Part shown: in pieces, positions 14,373-21,163 of the stretch | Layout: the number at the start of each line of letters is the position of its first letter | How positions within the stretch are numbered: the stretch's first letter is position 1 | Program-made: the position numbers and the translations under genes | The notes under the pieces: model-generated | Database searches by the model: none | What the model was told of the DNA's origin: nothing | What the model saw: only the letters and a program-made list of their open reading frames with translations | DNA from: a virus | Reading direction: 5' to 3' (one strand) | IMG/VR virus record: IMGVR_UViG_3300001460_000063 | Coordinates: 1-32,392 of that record | Length of the DNA: 32,392 nt

Positions 14373-14828
14373 ACGTGATTCGATCTGCTCATCGTCTGAT
14401 ATCCAAGTTAAATCCCTGGTATATGCCCCGTCTAGATCGTGTATGAAAGTCTTAACGTTGCTCTCCGTAAGCACCATATTGTGGTATTTGGTGTATCTTT
14501 TGTGCAGTGCTTGTTCTTTTGTGGCAGTATAGACCAATTTCAATTTTTTTGTCTTTGCTAATTTGATAATCTCATCTATACACTGTTTCAAACAATTATG
14601 GACAATACGCTGTTTTGCGTCCTTGTCAGTCACCAACCATTCCATAAGGCCAAACGCAGTACCATCACAGACATACAAGCCACCAGCACAGATAGGCACA
14701 CCGTCATGCTCAACTACTATGCCGTCGGGAGGGAGGCACTCCTTTGGAACTACACCAAACTCCCACTTGTTCCACCATTTGACAAGTGTTTCATAATCCT
14801 TGTCTCTGTCCCACGATCTACTTTGCAT
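14364..14828 (-). CDS. GNAT-like acyltransferase, 154 aa
   Basis: The length and order of elements fit a single-domain GNAT enzyme. An N-terminal helix (DYETLVKWWNKW) is followed by DGIVVEHDGVPICAGGLYVCDG, which resembles the central strands. FGLMEWLVTDKDAKQRIVHNC matches the strand, acetyl-CoA loop and helix. KLVYTATKEQALHKRYTKYHNMV matches the last strand and the closing helix. A strict Q/RxxGxG/A loop is not present, because the loop reads DKDAKQR. The start overlaps the dehydrogenase stop by 11 bases. It is the last of a three-gene enzyme group placed between virion genes. Substrate unknown. Confidence 0.58.
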   Translation of the reverse strand: MQSRSWDRDKDYETLVKWWNKWEFGVVPKECLPPDGIVVEHDGVPICAGGLYVCDGTAFGLMEWLVTDKDAKQRIVHNCLKQCIDEIIKLAKTKKLKLVYTATKEQALHKRYTKYHNMVLTESNVKTFIHDLDGAYTRDLTWISDDEQIESRNK

Positions 14829-15408
14829 TTTTCTGTAACACTATTTTGTTCACATTAAAAGTCGACTCAAAACAGTATCTTACTGCATCTGCAACTTCTT
14901 GTGCTGTTAATTTTGGCAGATTATCCCATAATCCTTTTGTCATATCTGTGTCTACCACGTCTGGACATATGTCATACACCGACAAAGGTTTGTTTAATAA
15001 TTCTTCCTGTAGTTCACTGATGTATTCTATCAATTCTTTTTTGATTTCGCAATACTGTGAGTACTCAAACTTATCCCACAGTTTAAATTGGTGTAGGTCA
15101 GGTTCGTCGTCTAGTCCTGACGTGCTGGTGATAACCGCTACTTGCATTTTATCAAATGAATGTTGTCCGTAAATTCTCTTCAGCAAGGTCAATTGTCCTC
15201 TCAAGGAGTGTGCATTCAACACGACGAGACCACAGTCTTCAATTTTTTCCAAAATTTTTTCTTGATCATGAACAAGGTCAAAACCATTGCTCCTGCTTAA
15301 ACCCACAACGTCATATTTCTTATTCGTGTACAGATCGGCTATTGCTTTACCTATGCCTCGTGTATGACCTATAATTGCAATTTTATTTTTGTTTTTTCCT
15401 AGATTCAT
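14818..15408 (-). CDS. Short-chain dehydrogenase/reductase-like protein, 196 aa
   Basis: A Rossmann opening KIAIIGHTRGIGKAIADLY has GHTRGIG at 14-20, the TGxxxGIG nucleotide site with His in place of the usual Gly or Ala. LVVLNAH (N65) fits the NAG motif. TSTSG at 94-98 holds the serine strand, and YCEIK (Y119, K123) is the YxxxK active pair. DVVDTDMT matches the segment after the active site. At 196 residues it is shorter than the usual 240-250, lacking part of the substrate loop. It likely reduces or oxidises a sugar or small molecule with NAD(P)H. It overlaps the oxygenase gene by 26 bases. Confidence 0.78.
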   Translation of the reverse strand: MNLGKNKNKIAIIGHTRGIGKAIADLYTNKKYDVVGLSRSNGFDLVHDQEKILEKIEDCGLVVLNAHSLRGQLTLLKRIYGQHSFDKMQVAVITSTSGLDDEPDLHQFKLWDKFEYSQYCEIKKELIEYISELQEELLNKPLSVYDICPDVVDTDMTKGLWDNLPKLTAQEVADAVRYCFESTFNVNKIVLQKNAK

Positions 15409-16054
15409 ATGTGTCCACTAAATTTTCTAATCCTTCGAAACACTCCGAATAGTGTTGGTAATATTTTTCAAACTTATCTTTAGTGTACGCTGATTCTTTC
15501 CAAAAGTCAATCAATAACGTGGTCCTTGGCTTGGTATTTTTGTTGAAGCCGTTGTGTATTTGTTTGTCCGGCTGGAATACATAAGCGTCACCAGTTTTCC
15601 ATGTCATAAGTTCTTGTTCACGTGTTTCCAAGTTCATCACTTGCATACCGCTTTGATCTCCACCACCATCGTCAAGGCACATTTGATACCGCCATCCTCC
15701 CTCGTTATCTGTATGGTTACCAATTTTTGTGTCTGGTCCAACTGTCATAATAGCAACATTAGTTTTGTATGGAAATTTTCGCAGTATAGAGTACAGCATT
15801 GGATAATCGTTGAAATGTTGCAGTTCCTTCTCCCCAGACTGTATTCCCAGTGCCTGCCATTCTCCGTGGACATAGTCACCTGACCTATCATCAAAGTCGT
15901 CGGGCAGTCCCCTAACACTGTCAGAGAAATCTTCTGGTTCTAGAAAAGTTTTGTTTGGTTGTGTATCGAACTCGTGTTTTATGTTTTCCCAGTGTTTATC
16001 TAACTGTCTGAAACATTCGCCTTGTTGTCCTTGATAAAAACTACTATGAAGCAT
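15383..16054 (-). CDS. 2-Oxoglutarate/Fe(II) oxygenase, Asp/Asn beta-hydroxylase-like, 223 aa
   Basis: The iron-binding facial triad is visible: H114-x-D116 in IGNHTDNEGGWRYQ, then H167 in KQIHNGFN. R177 follows in PRTTLLIDFW, ten residues on, as the likely 2-oxoglutarate salt-bridge residue. A MTWKTGDAYVFQP strand before H167 is typical of the aspartyl/asparaginyl beta-hydroxylase and related cupin-fold oxygenases. The enzyme would hydroxylate an amino acid side chain or small molecule. It overlaps the end of the glycine-rich Hint protein by 11 bases, which makes that protein one possible target, but this is only inference. The C-terminus is basic and helical. Confidence 0.82.
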   Translation of the reverse strand: MLHSSFYQGQQGECFRQLDKHWENIKHEFDTQPNKTFLEPEDFSDSVRGLPDDFDDRSGDYVHGEWQALGIQSGEKELQHFNDYPMLYSILRKFPYKTNVAIMTVGPDTKIGNHTDNEGGWRYQMCLDDGGGDQSGMQVMNLETREQELMTWKTGDAYVFQPDKQIHNGFNKNTKPRTTLLIDFWKESAYTKDKFEKYYQHYSECFEGLENLVDTYESRKKQK

Positions 16055-17474
16055 TCAGTATATTAACATTTTTATCATGTATCTGTCTATCATGATCCTG
16101 CCAATTACTAAAGATTTGTTCGCCGTGATTTACTAATTCTTGTTGCTCACTCAATTCAAAGTAGTCTGTGAATTCTATTCCGTTAATTATTATTCTTCTA
16201 TTCATTGATCCAAACACATACACAATGGCATCATCATTTCCAAGAGATACACCGTGTTTGCTGTTCTCTACCCTTGTCCACATACCATCTTCTTTGACCA
16301 TGTGCGTTCCTGCAACTTGAATGCCTTTGTATTCGTACAAGTTGTCTATTAGGAATTTTGCAGTTGCGAACACTTTGCCACCTACCGCAACTTCGTCGCC
16401 TATGTCAATTAGTTCTACCGCTTTGAAAGTACCATCTGCCATTGTGATCATTGTACCTGGCATGAAACAACCACCGCCTGATCCTCCGCCTCCTGAACTT
16501 GATCCACCTTCTGAGTCACCAAATCCTGCCGCTGTTGACACGAAAGATATTCCTGAATTGAACAAGGCCTTCCAGGCTCCACCTATTTTAACATACCCTG
16601 CTGTGATCTGTTTCCAAGCACCACCAACTTTGAAGTATGCTTCTGTGAGAGTCTTCCATGCTCCTCCCACTTTGAATTCTCCTTGCACACCGATGTTGAA
16701 AACAACAACCGCTTTTCCGTCTGCTCCTGGACTACTAGGCTGTCCACCAACTGCCACTCCTGCTGTATAGTTAGATTCGCCTGTGCCTCCTGGTGTCACA
16801 CCTGATCCATCGCTTGATGAACCACTGGATGGGACTAAATTTGATCCAGACTTTCCGCCGGTACCACCATTGTCGCCTGATCCACCGTCTCCTGACGTAC
16901 CGCCGTCAACACCGCCACCACCGGCTCCACCACCACCACCGTCTCCGCTGTGGTCCTTGCCGTTCTCTCCCAGTGTTCCTGGTGTGTTTGATGTGGCTGA
17001 GTTTGCGTTTACGCCTGCTGTTCCGTTTGAGCTCTTACCTGCTCCTGCTCCACCTCCGCCGCCTCCTGCGACTGCGATGTCCGTTCCGTCGATCCTCACT
17101 AAAGTGGCTCCTCCGCCACCTCCACCTGCTCCTGAATATGGTTGTGGTCCAGCGTTACCGCCTTCTCCACCCGAATATGCTGTTTTACTTTTTCCGTTAG
17201 TACCACCTGGTGCCCCACCTCCAGATCCGCCACCGGCTCCACCACCACCAACTGCGACTTCTAATGTTGTGCCTATCTGTCCTGATGTGATCGCCAAAGC
17301 GGTTTTTTTGACATGGTGTCCTGCGGCTCCTGTTCCTCCAGGTCCGCCTGCGTCTGCGCCTCCGCCTCCGCCTGCTCCTGCCCAAAGGTATACATCTATC
17401 GATGTGGTGCCCGGTGGTATGGTTGCCTGCTGAAGGGTTCCTGTGTAGTTTAATGTCTTAGTGACTGCGACCAT
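16044..17474 (-). CDS. Glycine-rich adhesin-like virion protein with C-terminal Hint domain, 476 aa
   Basis: Residues 1-30 form a short beta domain. Residues 31-250 are dominated by poly-glycine tracts, as in the polyglycine-II adhesins of T4-like phages (gp38 type). At 266-302 there are three copies of a (F/Y)xK(V/I)GGAWK unit. After a Gly/Ser linker, CFMPGTMITMADG (C336) begins a Hint domain, continued by LIDIGDEVA, GIQVAGTHMV (H391) and WTRVENSKHG. C336 and H391 are the expected autoprocessing residues. No C-terminal Asn-Cys/Ser splice junction is seen, so cleavage rather than splicing is expected. A GGGAGG ribosome binding site lies upstream. It probably binds the host surface at the fibre tip. 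Confidence 0.78.
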   Translation of the reverse strand: MVAVTKTLNYTGTLQQATIPPGTTSIDVYLWAGAGGGGGADAGGPGGTGAAGHHVKKTALAITSGQIGTTLEVAVGGGGAGGGSGGGAPGGTNGKSKTAYSGGEGGNAGPQPYSGAGGGGGGATLVRIDGTDIAVAGGGGGGAGAGKSSNGTAGVNANSATSNTPGTLGENGKDHSGDGGGGGAGGGGVDGGTSGDGGSGDNGGTGGKSGSNLVPSSGSSSDGSGVTPGGTGESNYTAGVAVGGQPSSPGADGKAVVVFNIGVQGEFKVGGAWKTLTEAYFKVGGAWKQITAGYVKIGGAWKALFNSGISFVSTAAGFGDSEGGSSSGGGGSGGGCFMPGTMITMADGTFKAVELIDIGDEVAVGGKVFATAKFLIDNLYEYKGIQVAGTHMVKEDGMWTRVENSKHGVSLGNDDAIVYVFGSMNRRIIINGIEFTDYFELSEQQELVNHGEQIFSNWQDHDRQIHDKNVNILNAS

Positions 17475-17480
17475 TTGGGA

Positions 17481-18917
17481 TTACGCCTCCCTTACGAACC
17501 AAAGATCCCCGTTTGAACCTTGTCCAGATGTTGGTGCTGAAGTCTCAACGTATCTGTTTCCTGCGATACTGTTACTGCTGTCATCTGAGATTGTAGATCC
17601 ACCCCAAAGTTTTAATGATTTAGCCACCTGTCCTGTAGTCGGAACAGATACGCTTGATGTACTTGTAGATGACGTGATGTCTGAACCTACTGCCGCTAAA
17701 TTCATGTTTGTTACTGTCAACAATCCTGCCGCAGTTGTTCTTAAGAATTTTGAATTTTTGTTTGCGTTACCGTCTGCTGTTGCATCTGTATCTCTGATTA
17801 TCTGTGAGAAAGAACCTGTTGTGCCCGCGGTCCAATAACTCTCCGAAGTGTCCCAGAATAGTCTCGCCTCACCTGACGCTTTCTCAACAATAAGTCCACC
17901 GTCAACGTCAGAACCGTTGTCTGAGTTTACTTCTATAAATGCATCAGTGTATGTTGAAACGTCCACACTTGATTTGTCATAAGATCCAGTGATTGTTAAA
18001 TTTCCTGTTATTGTTGTGTTACCGGTAAGTGTTATGTCGCCTGAGGTCCCAGTAAACGCCAATGGGGTTTTTGTGACTCCACCATCATTTATTGTGAAAC
18101 TTAAATTTTTATCCTGTGATGTTTGTGCAACTGTTACATTGTTACTTGCAACTGTCACTGTCAATTCCTGTGCATCACCAATTATTATTCCTGAGTCTGT
18201 GTCAATTGTCAGTGCACCTGTTGTTGTGTCTGCCGCATCTGCTCTCAGGAAGTTTCCACCTGCTATTACTGAGGCTGATGTGTTTGTTGTGCCTGACACA
18301 TCTATGTTGCTGGCCTGCGTGTTTGTTCCTTCGAACACTGCACCTAGTGTAGAATTTAAGGTCAATCCTGCTTTGATCTGTGCGAAACCTGACTGCGAGG
18401 CAGTGGGTGTGAAAGTCTCTTTCGAAACTATTGACACTCTGGTGTTGCCCACGTACATAGAACTTACTACCTTGTTACCTCCCGAACTGGCAAGTGTTTC
18501 AATCTTCCAGCCTGACAAGGTCTGTCCTGATGTGTAAACTGGTCCAACCAGTAAAAACGCAGATCCTGTGTAAATAAAAACTTGATCGTTCGTTGTGTCA
18601 TGCCATAGATCACCCGCTGATGGTGATGTAGGTTGGCTTGAACTAGATTTTGCCCCGCCTGTGGGTTTGAAACTCGTTCCGTCGTAAACTTTTAATTGGT
18701 TAGTTGCTGTGTCAAACCACAGTTCACCTTTAAGTGGTGCTGTGGGTGCCGAAGTTCCAGAGGCGTTCTCTAATAATTTTACTAGGTTCTCGTTAAGGCC
18801 TTCACCAAATCCTGAAAATGATTTTCCAAACAACTGCAACGAAGTGCTAGTATCTACCGTTCCGTCCGTGATCGTTGTAACTACTGATCCGTCTGTTTTG
18901 TTAATTGTGTACGCCAT
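17481..18917 (-). CDS. Fibre-like virion protein, 478 aa (paralogue B)
   Basis: It shares the N-terminal module of the two other fibre paralogues: GKSFSGFGEGLNENLVKLLEN, then GELWFDTATNQLKVYDG and GDLWHDTTNDQVFIYTGS. It also has the central NFLRADAADTTTGALTIDTD and FTINDGGVTKTPL cassettes. Its C-terminus differs: there is no YADLAE domain, and it ends with an SGQGSNGDLWFVREA segment after Ser/Thr-rich repeats (SSTSTSSVSVPTTGQV). The protein is beta-rich, without cysteine, and suited to a long trimeric fibre. The intergenic sequence before the ATG contains GCTAAATA, a one-mismatch copy of the late motif, on the upstream stop codon. It is followed by the glycine-rich adhesin gene. Confidence 0.74.
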   Translation of the reverse strand: MAYTINKTDGSVVTTITDGTVDTSTSLQLFGKSFSGFGEGLNENLVKLLENASGTSAPTAPLKGELWFDTATNQLKVYDGTSFKPTGGAKSSSSQPTSPSAGDLWHDTTNDQVFIYTGSAFLLVGPVYTSGQTLSGWKIETLASSGGNKVVSSMYVGNTRVSIVSKETFTPTASQSGFAQIKAGLTLNSTLGAVFEGTNTQASNIDVSGTTNTSASVIAGGNFLRADAADTTTGALTIDTDSGIIIGDAQELTVTVASNNVTVAQTSQDKNLSFTINDGGVTKTPLAFTGTSGDITLTGNTTITGNLTITGSYDKSSVDVSTYTDAFIEVNSDNGSDVDGGLIVEKASGEARLFWDTSESYWTAGTTGSFSQIIRDTDATADGNANKNSKFLRTTAAGLLTVTNMNLAAVGSDITSSTSTSSVSVPTTGQVAKSLKLWGGSTISDDSSNSIAGNRYVETSAPTSGQGSNGDLWFVREA

Positions 18918-18918
18918 T

Positions 18919-18932
18919 TGCTTATATTTAGC
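18919..18932 (-). promoter_or_regulatory. Possible late promoter, one mismatch
   Basis: The minus strand reads GCTAAATA at 18932-18925. It differs from NATAAATA at one position and spans the stop codon of paralogue A. The ATG of paralogue B is seven bases further. The placement matches the two exact late motifs, but the mismatch keeps confidence low. Confidence 0.25.
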
Positions 18933-20424
18933 ACCTTCCCACTACTATATTAATTGTGCCTATTTCCTCTGAATCGTAATTTTCTAATGATTTTCCTATC
19001 ACTTCACCAACCTGTGGGTCATGTGTTTTCTTGGCAACACCGTTGTTGGCTGGATCTGTAGAAAGCATATCACCTTTGACAATGTGTCCTATCACTTTGC
19101 AGGGAACTTTACCCATTAATGCTACAGGTTGTCCTGCTGATTCTGAATTCATTAAGTACGCAGGCTTTTCACTGATCACACCCGCCACTCTCGGATCATT
19201 GCCTTCGGTGGCAATTGTGACTTCCTTGTCTCCGCCGAACACAACAACTGTGCCGACTTCGTACTCAGCATCGGTCTGGTATATCTCAGCCAAGTCAGCG
19301 TACTGCGCCGATGTGGCCTTGGCATATATTGTATTGTATTTCTTTGAAGCCGTTCCTATGTCGTATGTTAAATTTGTGTCTGGCTCTATTTCCTGTGTCG
19401 TGAGTTTGTCACTTAACACTAATGTTCCCATTGTATTTGCGCCTGAACTAGCAACATTACCTGTGAGGTTACCCGTCAGTGGTCCTGCGAATGCCGTTGA
19501 AGTAGTCGTGCCTGACACTTGTAATTTAGTGCTTGGCGTTGCTGTCCCTATACCTACTCTTGAGTCTGCCCCGTCTATGGTCATCACAGTGGTTGTCACT
19601 CCGCCGTCATTGACCTTGAAAGTTATGTCTGTGTTCGTGACAGTGTTTGATATTATTCCTCCAGAGCTATCAACTGAAAATGTTAAATCACTGTCCGCCC
19701 CAACAACTATTCCGCCGTCATTGGCAACACTGATTGTACCTGTAGTGGTGTCATTGGCGTTTGATCTTAGGAAGTTTGCCGCGGCAACTCCTCCTAATGC
19801 ATCTGAATCCGAGGCAGTGCCTTGGAATTTCAAATCGCTGATCGCTGTAGAAAGTGTTATACCTTTCTTGACTGTTGCGAAACCTGTAATGGTTACCTTT
19901 GGTGTAAAGGTGTCTTCTGATATGATGGCTATAAGATTCCCATCATTGAATAATTTTGTTATGTTCTGTGCTGTGTCTGATGAATCATTTATTGTGTCAA
20001 ATGTGAAACCGTTTGTGGTCCCGGTCGTGCTCGGTGGTCCTACGAGAACAGAATTTGATCCGTCATACAAATATAGTTGTCCTGTGTCGGAATCTATCCA
20101 AAGGTCTCCCCTTGTTAGCGAACTAGGGGCAGTTGCTTGGTATGGTACATTTCCACCAGCAGGAACAAATGTGGATCCTGAGTATACTTTCAACCTGTTG
20201 TTTGTAGAGTCGTACCAAAGTTGTCCGCTGATTGGTTTAGTCGGGGCAGTGGTGTTTGAAAAGTTTTCCAAAAGGTGCAAAAAGTTTTCGGCGATGCTCT
20301 CTCCGTAACCTGCATATCCTTTTCCTATGAATGATAAATCAGTCTGTGAGTTGACCACACCGTCCTGTACAGTGTACTGGTTTGGCGATGCCGAACTATT
20401 TGATTTGTTTACAGTGTATGCCAT
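18928..20424 (-). CDS. Fibre-like virion protein, 498 aa (paralogue A)
   Basis: The N-terminal module reads GKGYAGYGESIAENFLHLLENF, then GQLWYDSTNNRLKVYSGS and GDLWIDSDTGQLYLYDGS. The central cassettes are NFLRSNANDTTTGTISVAND and FKVNDGGVTTTVM. From about residue 372 a YADLAEIYQTDAEYEVGTVV domain with VAGVISEKPAYLMNSESAGQ closes the protein. It matches the last domain of paralogue C and resembles the Peptidase_G2-like chaperone domains of tail spikes. The ATG shares one base with the previous stop (TAATG) and has AGGA upstream. It is likely a tail fibre or baseplate-attached protein. Confidence 0.76.
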   Translation of the reverse strand: MAYTVNKSNSSASPNQYTVQDGVVNSQTDLSFIGKGYAGYGESIAENFLHLLENFSNTTAPTKPISGQLWYDSTNNRLKVYSGSTFVPAGGNVPYQATAPSSLTRGDLWIDSDTGQLYLYDGSNSVLVGPPSTTGTTNGFTFDTINDSSDTAQNITKLFNDGNLIAIISEDTFTPKVTITGFATVKKGITLSTAISDLKFQGTASDSDALGGVAAANFLRSNANDTTTGTISVANDGGIVVGADSDLTFSVDSSGGIISNTVTNTDITFKVNDGGVTTTVMTIDGADSRVGIGTATPSTKLQVSGTTTSTAFAGPLTGNLTGNVASSGANTMGTLVLSDKLTTQEIEPDTNLTYDIGTASKKYNTIYAKATSAQYADLAEIYQTDAEYEVGTVVVFGGDKEVTIATEGNDPRVAGVISEKPAYLMNSESAGQPVALMGKVPCKVIGHIVKGDMLSTDPANNGVAKKTHDPQVGEVIGKSLENYDSEEIGTINIVVGRC

Positions 20425-21149
20425 TAGTATCCTGTGTTACCACCTGATGTCGTTCCGCTGACAGTGTTAGATGTTGACAGTGCCGTAGAACTTGTTTCAG
20501 TGAATGTTGTCAAACTCTGTATCCTCAGTGTGTAATCAATCTGTATAAGCCTGTTCAATGATTTCTGCACAGGGTGGAATATCACGTGTGTCAACAGTTT
20601 GTTGGTTGATCCGTTCTCTGTTCCCTCCCAGCTCTTCAGACCTAGTTCATCAAAAACATAGTCACCGTTGAAGTCGGTTGTGTTGTCGAACGCCGCCTGT
20701 CCTGTTGGCTCACCATAGTCAAGTGTGCAAGTCACAACTATGTCGGTGTACTTGTTACCCGCTGTGTGTCTCACTTCCATCTTGTTCCTTGTGGTGTCCT
20801 TGTTTGTTGCGGAGTTGTCATCTATCACTTTGTAATAAGTTTGATTGTATAATGCGGCATTGGTACCTGTTGAGTTTGGAGTGAGGTACGTGATCACACC
20901 AGTTGGATCAACGCTCGTGCCACCATTGCCTAGTGCAATCTCGTGTACGAACCCTGTTGTCTTGTTTGCTAGACTGTTAGCAAGTGCCTGAGACATGTTT
21001 TCATAGTGTATCGCATTTCTCTTGTCTACGATAACCTCACCTGTCTCTGGATCTGAAATCTTGATATGCCCCGTCATCATAACACCTGTGTTATCCTGAG
21101 GCTTATTGTTATCTTCTTTTGCTTCTGTGGGTTTGTTGTCCTGTGTCAT
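20424..21149 (-). CDS. Virion structural protein, 241 aa
   Basis: After a charged, probably disordered N-terminus (about 25 residues), an ordered domain begins: TGHIKISDPETGEVIVDKRN, then AIHYENMSQALANSLAN, IALGNGGTSVDPTGVITYLT and YVFDELGLKSWEG. This looks like the conserved T4-like marine phage structural protein that lies beside the giant tail protein. The C-terminus is a Ser/Thr/Gly tail. A perfect late motif overlaps the previous stop codon and leaves no room for a ribosome binding site. The start may therefore be leaderless or depend on coupling with the giant gene. The exact place in the virion is not known. Confidence 0.66.
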   Translation of the reverse strand: MTQDNKPTEAKEDNNKPQDNTGVMMTGHIKISDPETGEVIVDKRNAIHYENMSQALANSLANKTTGFVHEIALGNGGTSVDPTGVITYLTPNSTGTNAALYNQTYYKVIDDNSATNKDTTRNKMEVRHTAGNKYTDIVVTCTLDYGEPTGQAAFDNTTDFNGDYVFDELGLKSWEGTENGSTNKLLTHVIFHPVQKSLNRLIQIDYTLRIQSLTTFTETSSTALSTSNTVSGTTSGGNTGY

Positions 21150-21163
21150 CTAGTGTATTTATT
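21150..21163 (-). promoter_or_regulatory. T4-like late promoter motif on the stop codon of the giant gene
   Basis: The minus strand reads AATAAATA at 21163-21156. It includes the TAA stop of the giant virion gene (21161-21159) and sits six bases before the ATG at 21149. By T4 late-promoter spacing, the first transcribed base is at about 21150. There is no Shine-Dalgarno sequence. The exact match to NATAAATA at a gene junction supports a promoter, but an eight-base AT-rich motif can occur by chance. Confidence 0.5.

Noticed and set aside
16783-17433. Long plus-strand proline-rich reading frame, and others of similar kind such as 19031-20308
   Set aside because: They are antisense to the glycine-rich and fibre genes. 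Glycine and threonine/serine codons read on the other strand give proline-rich or hydrophobic frames by chance. They lack ribosome binding sites and every supported gene is on the minus strand.
11570-20424. Diversity-generating retroelement acting on the fibre genes
   Set aside because: No reverse transcriptase and no template/variable repeat pair were seen in the window. Similarity between the fibre genes is explained by paralogy.
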